64,000 nucleotides of DNA, taken from contig JAVMKO010000003.1 in NCBI GenBank assembly GCA_032164245.1, positions 4,536,651-4,600,650 on the forward strand, written 5' to 3'. A program made the translations under genes and the position numbers. The first letter of the stretch is position 1; the number at the start of each line of letters is the position of its first letter. Source of the stretch: Sternotherus odoratus. Lineage: Eukaryota > Chordata > Testudines > Kinosternidae. Below are positions 11,101 through 21,028 of the stretch, piece after piece. The notes beneath the pieces were generated by a model that had not been told where the DNA came from, did no database searches, and saw nothing but the letters and a program-made list of their open reading frames with translations.

Positions 11101-11688
11101 TATCTGGTCCAGTGTGTCCCTTCAATCCAACAACCTCTTGTATACATGGCAACTTCTTCCCCTCTGCTGGTACAGAGTAGCTGCCACATTCCACCCCACA
11201 GGTGACTGCATGTCCGTGGTGGATGACTGAACTCTGTACGTAGTTGGGGTGTTGCTTTGTGACTCTTCAGAATGAAAGCGAGTGTTATGATTTGAATTAT
11301 ATGCCCCAACTAAGATCAGCTAAGACACCGATTATGCATAGGCACTGTGAATAGTGCACATAGTAAGAGACAGTCCCCGCCCCAAAGAGCTTATGAGTTA
11401 AAAAGAAATAAAAGTATGGGAGAAAGGAAGTGTCGTCCTCTCCATGTTACAAATGGGGAATTCCTCCTGAGGTTTAGCTCAGCCTTGCATTGCGTCGCTC
11501 ATGCTCTTTTCTCCCCCGAGCTGTGTAACGCTTTAATAACAACGCCACCATCTTGGTTATTTTTATTACTCTGCAGAAAAGTCCGTGGCGAAGCTAAGAA
11601 ATGTCGTAAAGTGTATGGAATTGAGCACCGGGAGCAGTGGTGCACGGCCTGCCGGTGGAAAAAGGCCTGCCAGCGATTCCTGGACTGA
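1895..11688 (+). CDS. ZNF395: ZNF395 (3' part, six exons), C2H2/C-clamp transcription factor
   Basis: The spliced product is about 300 residues of a nuclear DNA-binding protein of the ZNF395/SLC2A4RG/ZNF704 family. Exons seen: 1895-2130, 2995-3095, 6505-6763, 9794-9889, 10446-10549, 11577-11688. All introns are GT..AG and all phases join. Order of parts: Ser-rich segment starting [18 protein letters not shown], basic PRKRK, one C2H2 finger ([13 protein letters not shown]-x4-C-x12-H-x4-H), [29 protein letters not shown], and the C-clamp ending [16 protein letters not shown]. These match my memory of human ZNF395 better than SLC2A4RG or ZNF704, especially [24 protein letters not shown] and the HIQADHAYQ region. 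Human ZNF395 is about 513 residues, so roughly 200 N-terminal residues are missing from the window. In the known family the C-clamp binds GC-rich DNA (HD gene and papillomavirus control regions) and the RSRSLSFS region is a reported 14-3-3 docking site; both are family knowledge. No breaks seen. Confidence 0.9.
2995..3095 (+). CDS. ZNF395: ZNF395 exon encoding the single C2H2 zinc finger
   Basis: The acceptor is tttctcctag ending 2994 and the donor is gtaaga at 3096. The 101-bp exon starts in phase 0 and ends two bases into a codon. It encodes [18 protein letters not shown] and then [15 protein letters not shown]. The Cys pair (C-x4-C) and His pair (H-x4-H), 12 residues apart, are all present, so zinc binding should be intact. 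Confidence 0.93.
4114..4238 (+). mobile_element. Short non-autonomous hAT element with 8-bp target duplication
   Basis: The ends AGGGTGACCAGA and TCTGGTCGCCCT are inverted repeats, and the element is flanked on both sides by CTGGCAGT (4106-4113 and 4239-4246), an exact 8-bp duplication as expected for hAT. The interior is a short AT-rich filler of about 100 bp with no coding. It sits in a ZNF395 intron. Confidence 0.75.
4537..4803 (+). mobile_element. Harbinger-like palindromic MITE, right end lost
   Basis: It starts GGCCAGGTCTG and contains the family core seen in three other copies here: ACCTAAGATACGCAACTTCA, 'gtagctgaagt', 'aggtcgactta', 'tcccccgtcaact' and 'aataaatcgatccccgatag'. The terminal repeat expected on the right is missing after the 'gctacccgccaatctag' block, so the copy is truncated. 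Confidence 0.65.
4960..5140 (+). repeat. MIR-like SINE fragment
   Basis: The blocks 'gagcatgggttcaaagcctg', 'tttgccactaattctc', 'ggacaagtcac' and 'cctcagtttccccatgtgca' follow the order of the MIR core and 3' part. Confidence 0.65.
6505..6763 (+). CDS. ZNF395: ZNF395 exon with YYTEV motif and Pro/Ser linker
   Basis: The acceptor is ccaccacag ending 6504 and the donor is gtatgt at 6764. One base completes the codon from the finger exon, followed by 86 codons to phase 0. It encodes [19 protein letters not shown], the family's conserved segment after the finger, then a Pro/Ser/Ala-rich linker that ends [15 protein letters not shown], another conserved block. The linker lacks the Ala run that I remember in human ZNF395. 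Confidence 0.92.
7655..7889 (+). mobile_element. Harbinger-like MITE (short inverted termini)
   Basis: The ends GGCCTTCTCTACACA and TGTGTAGAGCAAGCCC are inverted repeats, with TTA at the left junction and TAC at the right, so the duplication is imperfect. The interior contains alternating 'actggtata' and 'agcttatt' type segments and no coding frame. It lies in a ZNF395 intron. Confidence 0.55.
8325..8435 (+). repeat. MIR-like SINE fragment
   Basis: The segments 'tagtcagggcactagagtgg', 'gagatcagggctcaattcta', 'gactctgccacagag' and 'gtgaccgtgggcaagtcatt' follow the MIR order. Confidence 0.6.
8514..8788 (+). mobile_element. Harbinger-like palindromic MITE with TTA duplication
   Basis: The left end GGGGCTGGTCTTCACTA and the right end TAGTGAAGACGAGCCC are inverted repeats flanked by TTA on both sides (8511-8513, 8789-8791), the PIF/Harbinger signature. 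The interior contains several smaller palindromes, such as 'cgtagctgaaatcgg', 'gtcgactcc..ggagtcgac' and 'tttatcgcgtcttgacgaga', and would fold into a cruciform. No coding frame. Confidence 0.75.
9213..9490 (+). mobile_element. Harbinger-like palindromic MITE, second adjacent copy
   Basis: It is the same family as the copy 430 bp upstream. The ends GGCCAGGTCTACACTA and TAGTGAAGACCAGCCC are flanked by TTA (9210-9212 and 9491-9493). It shares the core 'acgcaacttcagct', 'cgtagctgaagtcgg', 'aggtcgacttacctgg' and 'gatcgatttatcgcgtctag'. Confidence 0.75.
9794..9889 (+). CDS. ZNF395: ZNF395 exon encoding [20 protein letters not shown]
   Basis: The acceptor is ccttctccag ending 9793 and the donor is gtgagt at 9890. 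It is exactly 32 codons, phase 0 at both ends. The hydrophobic [13 protein letters not shown] segment is conserved in the family and is followed by a Thr/Ser-rich tail. Skipping this exon would keep the frame. Confidence 0.9.
10024..10217 (-). mobile_element. tRNA-derived SINE of the tortoise polIII (CryI) type
   Basis: Read on the minus strand it begins with a tRNA-like head, GGGATAGCTCCGTGGTTTGA, containing an A-box-like TAGCTCCGTGG, followed by the B-box-like GAGTTCAATCC. The body has CAGTACTTGGTCCTGCTAGT and ends CTTCCAGTTCTATGAGATAG. This layout is what I know as the tortoise polIII/SINE and is the best single pointer to a cryptodiran host. It lies antisense in an intron of ZNF395. Confidence 0.85.
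10446..10549 (+). CDS. ZNF395: ZNF395 exon with RSRSLSFS phospho-docking motif
   Basis: The acceptor is catgtgcag ending 10445 and the donor is gtaaag at 10550. It encodes [20 protein letters not shown] and then [14 protein letters not shown], ending two bases into an Arg codon. RSRSLS fits a mode-I 14-3-3 motif (R-S-x-S), which is the reported partner site in the human protein; binding in this species is inference. Confidence 0.9.
11577..11688 (+). CDS. ZNF395: ZNF395 terminal exon encoding the C-clamp, with stop
   Basis: The acceptor is ttactctgcag ending 11576. One base completes the Arg codon, then [36 protein letters not shown] and a TGA stop at 11686-11688. Three Cys (CR, WC, AC) plus the Cys of ACQRF form the C-clamp, the sequence-specific DNA-binding part of this family. 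Confidence 0.95.
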
Positions 11689-12145
11689 GCACATGAACGT
11701 TTCAGGAGTATTGAATTTTTCTCTCTCTCAGCCGGGAGCATCCAAAGTTGGTCATTGCTGCAACCAGGGCACAGGAAACTTGGAGGTATCTTATCTCCCA
11801 TGGCTTCAGCAGAGATCTCAAGAGCTGTGTGTAAATTCCAAGTTCTGTATATTGTATGTCAGCTGGATTTATTAATTTTTTACACTTTCTGTGGGTTTTT
11901 TTTACAATTTTTTTTTTAAACCCTCCCATTTTATAGTAAAAATAGCGGGGGAAAGAAAGAAAGTTGGTTGCTTGGTGTTCACAGGAGATTTGTTGTTTGG
12001 TGGTCCAGGGACCAAAGAACGTTTTGCTGATCTCCCAGCTCAACAGTAAAGTCTACTGAACTTTCCGGTCAGTAGCTGGGATAAGGAGATGAGGATCATC
12101 TCTCTCTGTTACTGGATAAAAAGCTCAAAGTCTGCTGTTGTTTAA
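11689..12145 (+). other. ZNF395 proximal 3' UTR or downstream flank
   Basis: This AT-rich stretch follows the stop codon and holds T-runs near 11870-11935. There is no AATAAA close to the stop, so a long 3' UTR is possible. Candidate AATAAA hexamers occur much further on (about 17465, 17827, 18167, 19046), but which one is used cannot be told from sequence alone. Confidence 0.4.
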
Positions 12146-12530
12146 AGGGACACTGTCAGAATAACAATCGTAGTTTAAAAAAGGAAAATAATGTTCATGT
12201 TTTACTAGTAACACCTGAAATTATTGGAATGAGAGGAATTTAAAAGCTCTTTCATTTGCTTTTTACCAATGATACTGTGTTTTCTTTTTATACCTCTCAG
12301 CTCTGACATTAAAGCTGGACTTGCTATGTCTCTGGTCAGTTTCACTTCCTGGTTTTTATGTGTTCTGATAAACACTGCTGATGCAATTGTAAGTCTTAAA
12401 ATATACATCTACATATATTTGTATCTTTTAATTGAAATTAAAAAAAACAAATTAGTTCTGTTTTATCTTAGATTCATGAAAACAAGATATTTCTTTGAAA
12501 AACATAAATTGGGGGTCTAACAGTGTCTCT
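12146..12530 (+). mobile_element. Kolobok/T2-like non-autonomous element with TTAA duplication
   Basis: The ends AGGGACACTGTCAGA and (inverted) AGAGACACTGTTAGA are near-perfect inverted repeats, flanked by TTAA at 12142-12145 and 12531-12534. A TTAA duplication with an AGGRR-type start fits the T2/Kolobok group; piggyBac is the alternative, but its termini usually start with CCC. The interior is AT-rich and non-coding. It starts about 460 bp after the ZNF395 stop, so it may lie in the 3' UTR. Confidence 0.65.
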
Positions 12531-12534
12531 TTAA

Positions 12535-15370
12535 ACCACAGGGAATGGGTTTTTATTTTGAAACCTGATGTAGCTTTCTGCAAAGCTGGCAGGATCCATA
12601 TTGTTAACCCAAGAGGACTAGAAAAGATGGACACACAAAAATTTAGGCCCCAATTCAGCAAAATGCTTCATACATTTTGACATTACGTTGAAATCAGTGG
12701 GACTATAGGACATGCTGAATGAGTTGGGATTACTTGCATGCTTAAAGATCAGCAGGTGCTTATGTCATTTGCTGAATCTGCATCGTAGATAGGCATCTTA
12801 CAAAATCCGGAATTGTGAAAAATGTCTGAATCCAGCTTTCTGGCTTTCATTTTTTTAAAACTTCATCTTCTCTTGACATGATTCAAATGTTCCTGGTTTG
12901 ATGAGCTGTCGTTGTGTACAGGTGACTGTCCTCGGGGGGGGGGGGGGTAGAATTTGTCCCTGTTTGCCTGATTCTTGCTCCTAGCAGTGTAACTTCAGAG
13001 GCGACCGGTTTAAATGAGAGAAGAATCAAGCCTCAAGAGTCTTTCTGCAATTGCAGGGAGAGCTGGCGAGAAAGATCAAAGGTTCCAGAGTCCCTCTGAT
13101 TTAATCCACCACCAACTGTCCGGTCCAATTTTTAATGTTTTTGGTCTTTGATCTCATGACTGATCAGCCACATGTAGGAAGTGCCCCGTCGACTGTCTGA
13201 GCTGGCAGCAAGTGCAGTCCAGCCATAATACCAGCACACACCTTGCAGCTGCTGTGAGGAGCAGCAGAGTGCATCCATGGGACAGTGCGTGGACAGGACC
13301 CTGGCGACCAGGATGCTAATGACAGCATCTCCATCCATCTCACTTGTGGTCTTTTGAGCACAAAGGCAAAGAGTTTTGTTCTGTACGTCCTCATTTTGTG
13401 TCTTGGGGAGTCAGTGGTGTTTCTGTACGCGATGGTAGCAGTGCGGGTTGACTGGGACGCTCCCCCCAGAGGGTGCCATTTTGATGGTGTTGAACTCCAT
13501 GGGTGTCGCTAAGGAGCCGTGGGTGTCGCTAAGGAGCCGTGGGTGTCGCTAAGGAGCCGTGGGTGTCGCTAAGGAGCCGTGGTTTCTCTTAACGGGGCAA
13601 GGAATGCCCCTGTCACTAAAGCCATTCAAGTGCTACACTCTGTTGTGCAGAGAATCCTGGGGCTGTGAAGTCTGTTTTGTTTGTAAATACAAAATGGCAG
13701 CTACACACGAGCCACGGGGGCCCTGTTGTGCATAACTGGGCTGCAGTCAGAGTTGAGGGGTTTGTATTGACGGGAGTGGGTGGGGAGGGGGGTCATTGGA
13801 CTTTTTGCTGCGTTTTTGATAATCAGAGGCCATAAACTGCAGACCTCAACCCATGGGCAAGACAGAAACAAGCCTGGTGTATTTTTAAGGACCACACAAT
13901 TGACTACACTTTCTTTGTAAAAACAATTAGTGTGACCAGGAGGGTGTTGTTTCCTCCCGGATCAACATGAGCCTGGTTGTTAAAGAGGCAGGTGGTGCAG
14001 TCAAAGGGGGTTATATATGCGGGTGCTTGTTAGTATTTTTTTGTAATTTTGTACATATATACAGTGTATTGTTTTAGAACCCAGTCTTCTGTTCGCTGCC
14101 ACATTGACTTATGGGGAAGTCAAAGTGATGTATCGCCTTGTTTGGTTGGTTTTTATCTAGTCCACTGGTTCTCCAGCGGGGTCTGACTCCATAGGGTCAG
14201 GTTCTCTAGCTCGGTCCGTGTGAGTCTGATGCAAAGTCCATTGAAGACACTGGGGGTCTTTCAGTGACTGCGGTTCAGACACTTTATGAAGGAAGGAGTC
14301 CATAAGAGGCCTTCTCTCCCACTTCAGTCCCTCCACTGTGACTCTTACTCTGACGACCACCATAACGAGCTTCTGCTGGCTTAGTCTAATATGAGAAATG
14401 TGGATTATGAAATCAGACACGTTGCTGAACTGTTCTATACAGGTGATCTTTAAAGGAAATCTGCAGTGATTTGCCATACCAGGTATTACAATATGTCCCT
14501 GGGGCTTGAATATTTTACTAAATATTGTAAAGGAATGAAATTTCAAAAGAGATTTCAGACACAGTGGTTGCTCTGCCTCACTAGTACCGTTCAGAGAAAG
14601 GGGTTGATGATAGTCATTTGGGGCTGCCATTTTCATGGTGAAGAATTATCCTTCCCAGCAGCCAGAGAACTACTTGAATCCCCTAATAGGACACAGATGA
14701 AAATCGGGAAGTTCTAAAGTATACTCTCTTTATTTTTAAATGTTTCGATTGATTTAATGGTTGGTTTTAACCAGCTGTTGTATTAATTAAAAACAATGTA
14801 AAAACCCCATAAACCTTTAAAACCGTCTCATTTCCAGGTGTTTTTACTTTAATTTGCTGAATCCTAAGCTGCCAATGCACCTTTCTGTTTATTAATAATT
14901 CATCTTTATTGTGTTTCAGGCACTAGGGGCCTACTCTTCAGTGCTTGTATGAGTTCTCCCAGTGACCTCAGCTCTGCAGTGGGACTACTCACATGAGAAA
15001 GGGCTGCGGAATTGGATACATACCTCTTAAATGCAGTGGTTAAACTATCTTTAGGTTTACGCTGCAGTTTTCCTTTAAGGCTGGCACCTGTGCCCACTGA
15101 TAAAATTATTAAAGGAAATCTCTTGTCTCCCAGTTTGAACTCTTGACGTTGGATGCTGCTTACTTGCATACAAGTGATACTGTGTTGTTCGCACTCGAGT
15201 TATGGAAGAATTAAGTAAAACTGACTAGAAGCTAGAACCTGCAATTGCCTCAATTCAGATAGAAGGTTTTTTTAGGCCCCAAAAGTTCAGGAACCAGAGA
15301 AATGCCTCATCTCTTATTCCTTGCTCTGCTGTTTGAAGTATTCATCCCTCATTACTGTAGTGTCTGAGCA
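12535..15370. other. Non-coding stretch downstream of ZNF395
   Basis: Apart from the 20-bp minisatellite there is a G-run near 12936-12948 and an AT-rich block at 14030-14075 ('ttgtacatatatacagtgta') that resembles conserved 3' UTR sequence. No supported exon was seen. Confidence 0.4.
13501..13580. repeat. Perfect 20-bp tandem repeat, four copies
   Basis: The unit GGGTGTCGCTAAGGAGCCGT is repeated four times without any mismatch. The lack of divergence suggests a recent or still variable minisatellite. Confidence 0.95.
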
Positions 15371-15374
15371 GCTC

Positions 15375-15475
15375 ATAACTTGAATGTATTTTTCCTCACG
15401 ACACCCCTGTGAGGTAGGGCAGTGCTAGTGTTCCTATTTTATGGGTAAGGAACTGAGACACAGAGAGCCCGATTT
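15375..15475 (-). repeat. MIR-like SINE fragment
   Basis: The blocks 'cacccctgtgaggtagggca' and 'tattttatgggtaaggaact' followed by 'gagacacagag' match the reverse complement of a MIR. Confidence 0.55.
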
Positions 15476-15479
15476 CTAA

Positions 15480-17168
15480 ATGGGTTCGATGCCCCTTATG
15501 GGGCTCATCACCCCAGAGTGATCCCTTGTGGCGTTGTCATCTCTCACTGTCCTGGAATGCCCTCTTGTGGTGGTGTCCCCTCTCTCATGTGGCCCTCTGG
15601 CTGCCTCCCTCTTGAGTCCCACCCTTTTGGGGGCATATGTCCTTAATGTCCTTCCTCGGTATTAAAACACGCACAGTGAACCCAAAAGTCTCCTTCCCAC
15701 CGGGGTCTTCAGTTCCAGTCTCTTCACTGAGCGACAGCAAGTGAAACCGTGATAGCAACTCGCTTCCAGCCCTAGGAGTTTGAGATTCCAGTCTCTCTTC
15801 CAGTTCCGTTTCATCCTCTGACCTATTGTCAGGACACTGATCTGCAGGGCCGCAAGTCCTGCTGCCCTGCCTAAGGGACCCACGGTTATAGTTAATTGTG
15901 GCTCCTGTAGTTTATTCTGCTTTTCCTCCTGTCACAAATCTGGTCACCTGACCAGATGCTACGAGGCAAAATCCAACCACCTTGATCCCCAGATGTGTTT
16001 TCAGTCTCTGGAGTCTGAACGGAGTCAGGCACGGTTACAATCTTGAGATCCTTACGCAGACTCTTGGAGCACAGATCCTCTTAACACTCCCTCGCCATCC
16101 ACTACCCAGCACCTGGAACCAATGCTGAGACCCCACAGACCCCCCCCCAGGTAGACACCCACCCTCCCGAAACCCCACCAAAAGTGTGAGCCTTCTGGGT
16201 TCAGCCCTCTCGGACAAAGAGTAGTTGTGACATACAATAGACACTTTGCCCAGAGTTCTCGAACGCTGTTGTTCTTTACTGCATCATACAAGAAATACAC
16301 AGATCCAGACAAAAATAATGAAACCTATGCTCATTTCCCTGCCTCAGTTTCTACACCAGGGCCTTCTTTGGGCTGGGGTCAGAGCCTTTTGAGGCCAACC
16401 AGGTCCTTCTGCTGTGGACCTTTTGGGTTCTGAACCATGGAGTCTTCTCCCCAGCTCAACTACTGGTACTTTCACCTTGGCAGATCCATCCATGTCTTTC
16501 CTTCCTTCTTCCCAGACTTCCTGTGTATCTCTCAGTCTTTCTCTTGACCCACCCAACCTCTGTGTTTTTTAAAGGCTAGCATTAACCCCTAGGTGTCTTT
16601 CTTCTGCTTGGTAACTTTTCGCTCTCCACTTCCTGTTCCTTCAGAGAGGTAGGGTAACACTCTTTGGGTTTATTTTTTCCCTCTACGCCTACCTAGGCCT
16701 AAACGTACCCACTGTTCCAAGGTGTTATCACTGTTCTAAGGACCTTCTGTTCTATCCGGTGTGCTAAGAGGATGTGATACTACCCTGCTCAGCCCATAGT
16801 GGATATGCATAGCTGGAGGAGCATTTGTGATACAACATTTTTCATGCTAACCACTTCATAACAACTTTGTAGTATCAACCAGAAGTTATAAGTTGTATAG
16901 ATATGGGGTGTGACAACTTGAGGGATCTATATCAAGGTCCTTCTTCAGCCTCTCGACCCAGGAGAGGAGTTCCATCCAGTATTTCGTCTAAGTTCCTCTC
17001 TTCCCTACCTGGCTACACCCTCTCCAGGTGTAACCAATAGAGTCACTCAAGCACTCCAGCTGTTCATTAAAACCTTCTTCGCTGAACTGCTCAGATCAGC
17101 CCTCAGCCTAGGGCAGTTATCCCAGGTGCAGATCAGCTCCCCCTGAAAGGGGCCCAGTCACCCCATGA
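15480..17168 (-). repeat. Possible LTR-retroelement remnant
   Basis: Read on the minus strand the right edge starts TGTCATGGGGTGACTGGGCC, which looks like the 5' edge of a turtle LTR of the type seen at 32790. The following 1.6 kb is dense in short pyrimidine tracts with no coding frame. No target duplication could be set, so the call is weak. Confidence 0.3.
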
Positions 17169-19366
17169 CACTATCTGATTCCTGTTGATTTCACTGGGAG
17201 TTAGGCACTTGCATACATCTGATCCAGAGAGACTAAGGACCAGGTTTCTAAAGGTCCAGATATAGGCAGCTACTGGGATTTTTCAGAAGCCCCTAACTCA
17301 TGGGGGGGTTTGTGGTGGAGCGAGGAATTGCCCCCCGCCCCCCGGTCTTTTGAGTCATAGCCTAGCACCCTAATCCCAGGACCCTCATGTCTCAGGAAGT
17401 AGGGAGGTCCAGAAGTATTATTAGAGAGCCTGTCTGATATTTTTAGCACAATTGGCCGACTTCAAATAAAGCCAACTCAGCAGTTTACTGATTGTAGTCT
17501 CGTCTCTCTCTCCAGCCCTGAGACTGGAGGAACAGGACACAACTCACGCTGACCACCCTTCCCTTGTTTTCTCTGGGAATGTTTGGCCCTTCTCTTGCGT
17601 AGGACCCTGCAATTCATAAGGTCAGCCGGGTCACTTAGGAAATTAAAATAAGCATCCAGACTCCCAGGTGCTGATCAGACCAGTCCTCTGAGCCTCTTTA
17701 AGGTTTACTCCTCAATAACTGGCATTGTAGCATTGAACAATCCAGCGTCCTCAACCCAAACACTTACATGTGTTCGTTTGTTTCAAGGATCATTGTTTTT
17801 GCGGACAGAAGATTGGGTTTTGAAAAAAATAAATAACTTTTGCTTTTGTTAAATGTGATTTTTAAAAAAAGTGTAAATGACTTTGGAATAAGCAGTCACC
17901 TACAGAATCATGTGGCATACAGTCTATCCTCCCGAAGCGGCACAGACTCTTAGAACAGAGAGGAATGGAGAATTTATCTGCTGTGGCCATGGTATCACAG
18001 GCGCGTGTGGGATGGGAGGAAGGTAGGCTGGAGAGAAGTATTACACCACTAACACACGCTAAATACTGTCCACTGGCTTTTTTTCCCTACCTTGCAGCAC
18101 ATTTGTTTGCACACGCAGCCATCTTGCAATGCCTGATTCCAAAATGAAGAGCACTTAATAATAATAATAAAAAGATCTTACATAGGAATATTTTGTATCC
18201 GTGTGTTTTAAAAGATTTGAAAGGGGATGAGGGACTTTTACACTTTATTTTGAGGGCTTTTGCGGTACAGATTTAACTGGACAGAATAGTTCTTAACAAT
18301 ATGGTGGTTGTTTGATATGTGGGTGGCTTTTTGTTGGAACAGCTGGTGCAGGTATTTTTTAAATTTTATTTTTTTACACTTTTTTTTGTTTGTTGGCAGA
18401 AACGACCCAGCGAGATTTTTAAAGGTTTTTGTTTTTTCTTCACTTTTCTCAGCCTAATTTTCTAACTTCCTTCCAACCACACGTGGTAGACTCTACTTTT
18501 CCTTCGGTCTCTCTTGTATAGACGCCAGGCTTTAGAGCCTTTCTAATCTTAAGCAAGTCAACCCTCAGCCTCCAAACATTAGACAGCCCTGACCTGTGAC
18601 TTCAGCTAAGAAGCGCTTCCCATTTGGTCTGATTCTCTTTTTGTGCATGTATATGTATGTACATAGGAACCTTTCTGCTAGGCATTAACTGGAGTGTGTC
18701 CAGCCTACTCATTGTGACCCTTCACTGTCAGTGGGAGATTGGACACCTAAAAAGCAACTTGTTTAGTTTAGTCAGCACCTGGTGACCCCTCCCCCCCTCC
18801 CCGTTCTGTCACTCTCCACTCCCATTGCATTACAGTAATAGGAAGTCTTCAGGTAGATACACAAAGCCAGGGTAGGGTGTAACTTGGTTCTTTGAGGAGT
18901 TATGGGACATGAGGAAGGGTGGGATATTTGTTGCCAATAGCTGCTCTTGGGCATGCTATTCAGCTTAATGGGGAGATGCCGTCTCAGTGAATTTCTGACT
19001 CGTCGGAGCTTTTTTCAGCTGTCTTCCAAGTATTATTTTTATTGTAATAAAATAAAAATGTGAAATGTAATTTTTACAGCAGCAATATAAAATATATTTT
19101 ATAAGAAATAAAATGAAAAGTTGCCTGATATCAGACGGTGTCCTTTTTCTTCCTTCTCTCTGAGAAGAGGGAAAGCAGGAGAACACTACTGGACTAGGGT
19201 AGCTATTCCAGGTTTCACTGTTTGGCGTGATGCTCATGTCCCCGAGTGCTGAAGGGAACTGTCCAGCTTGATGTATCCTAACGTGAGGCCACTTTTGCTT
19301 GGCCACAAAGTTTTTAAAGCAGACAGAAGACTGGAATGGCAGCTGCATTGCGCCCATTACGTACTG
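17169..19366. other. AT-rich non-coding stretch
   Basis: It contains several AATAAA hexamers (about 17465, 17827, 18167, 19046) and T-runs, so it could include the distal end of the ZNF395 3' UTR. Nothing else is supported. Confidence 0.35.
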
Positions 19367-19860
19367 CAGGGGTGGGGAACATCTGGCCCGCGGCAAGTCT
19401 CCACGCTGCGGGCTGGAAGCCGCAAGCGCTGTCTCGCTCTGCTGCAGTGGGGGGGATGTTGGGGTGTGTGTCTCTGGAGGAGGCAGTGGGGACGGGGGGA
19501 GGGGGTAGGATCCTGGGGGCGGTGCAGTTAGGGTGGGGGGGTCTATAGAGGAGGTGGTCAGGAGACAAGGAGCTGGGGGGCTTAGATAGGGGGTGGGATC
19601 TCGGAGGATTTTGGGAGGGGGCGGGTCAGGAGACAAGGAGCAAGGGGAGGGCTTAGATATGGGATTGGGTTCTGGAGGGGTGGTTAGGGCTGGGGGGGTC
19701 TTGGGAGGAGGCGGTCAGGAAACAAGGAGCAGGGGGGGTTGGATGGGTTAGCGTTTCTAAGGGGGCAGGAAGTGGGTGAGCACAGCCTTCCCTACCCAGC
19801 CCTTCATACAATTTTGCAATGCCCATGTGGCCTTTGGGCCAAAAAGTTCACCTACCCCTG
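19367..19860 (+). mobile_element. hAT-like element with internal G-rich minisatellite
   Basis: The left end CAGGGGTGGGGAACATCTGG and the right end (inverted) CAGGGGTAGGTGAACTTTTT share CAGGGGT and GAAC. The 8-bp flanks do not match (acgtactg / atatagcg), so the duplication has decayed or the ends are off. The interior, about 19556-19740, repeats a unit containing 'gtcaggagacaaggagc', 'gggcttagata' and 'ttgggaggaggcg'. A minus-strand frame here reads Pro-rich and is a repeat by-product. Confidence 0.6.
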
Positions 19861-19971
19861 ATATAGCGTGTAAGGGACTTGCTTTTGTGTGTGTTTGTAC
19901 AGGGCCTAACACATTGTGGATGGCTATAGGCGGGTAGAGGGGAACGGCCAAGCTTTTCAAAGTGGCCAGTG

Positions 19972-19972
<1 letters not shown>

Positions 19973-20017
<45 letters not shown>
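19973..20017. repeat. (TG)n microsatellite
   Basis: This is an uninterrupted TG dinucleotide run of about 45 bases. Confidence 0.97.
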
Positions 20018-20019
<2 letters not shown>

Positions 20020-20146
20020 ATTTTCAGGTGGCAAACTGGAGCCACCTCAGAGGAGCCTGATTTTCAGAATGTGTTATTAAGTTCTAAAAAATGCTTATTT
20101 CTTCCATAGCGCTTTTCATCAATGGGTCTCAAACCACTTGACAATC

Positions 20147-20246
20147 TTTTAATGCTCCTTGTCTCCTGACTGCCCCCTCCCAAGACTCTCCCTGAGACCC
20201 CACCCCCTATCTAAGCCCCCCTGCTCCTTGTCTCCTTCTCCTCACA
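20147..20246 (-). repeat. Inverted fragment of the hAT internal minisatellite
   Basis: The reverse complement reads 'gacaaggagc', 'ggggggcttagatagggggt', 'cttgggagggggcagtcagg', 'agacaaggagcatt'. It matches the repeat unit inside 19367-19860 over more than one period, in the opposite direction. It sits between two parts of a MIR-like sequence. Confidence 0.7.
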
Positions 20247-20254
20247 ACATCCTG

Positions 20255-20395
20255 GGAGATAGGGAATCATTATTATTCCCAGTTCACAGATGAGGGTACT
20301 GAGGCACAGAGAAAGTAAGCTCAAGGTCTCACAGGATGTCTGTGGCAGAACAGGTAAATGAACCTAGCTCTCCTAAGTCCCAAGCTAGTTGAACA
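20255..20395 (-). repeat. MIR-like SINE fragment
   Basis: The blocks 'gggaatcattattattccca', 'gttcacagatgagggtactg', 'aggcacagagaaagtaagc' and 'gaacctagctctcctaagtc' match the reverse complement of MIR. Sequence at 20105-20146 appears to be its other flank. Confidence 0.65.
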
Positions 20396-21028
20396 ATCCT
20401 GTCGTACAGAAATTGTGTGTGACCACGGAGATGTGTTCAACTTCTTTGATTCACACTCCACTAGAAACCATCTGTCTCTGGGAGTGTGATTCCCGACAGT
20501 GTGAAGTGTATGTCTGTGCCTGTTATGTCAAGGAAGCACTTTTAAAAAAACGCCGTCGCTTTAAAAAACACACTTTTGTCTGACTTTTTCTTTTGCTTAC
20601 TGTTGTGGTGAGTCACACGTAAAATGTCTATAACTGACAGGAACTAGTGGAAAAAGCATTTTTCTCTACTGCCCCCACATCTGTTTAGTTTATTTGACAG
20701 CACTTGTACATATGTACAGTCAGATTCAGTGTTTCTGTTGTGTAGTCAGTTTTCCCCTAGGGTTTGTGTGGATCTTTTATACAGCAACCAGGGAGAGAAA
20801 ACACTTAAAAATAGGAACATGTGATTGTAAAACCATAAACTTTGTCAAGGGGCCTCCATGGGCAGGTGAGCACCCGAAACTCTTTAACTTTTTTTTTTTT
20901 TTTTTTGGTAAAACTAGATTTCAAGATGATTTTGTCCCTTTCTAGGGTGAGTAGTAGGTGAGCACAGGTAGTTGTCAGTACAAAGAGCAGATCTGCAAGG
21001 CAGCCCAGATAAACACCCCTGTAAGTAT

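Noticed and set aside
1895..11688. Naming the first gene SLC2A4RG or ZNF704
   Set aside because: The exons next to and after the finger ([45 protein letters not shown]) agree with ZNF395 as I remember it; SLC2A4RG has a different finger flank (MFQCLWKSCGK).
13501..13580. A CRISPR-like array
   Set aside because: Units follow directly without spacers, and the host is a vertebrate.
18965..19636. 223-residue minus-strand frame with a Pro-rich start
   Set aside because: Its N-terminal part is the inverted hAT minisatellite and the rest is AT-rich UTR-like sequence.
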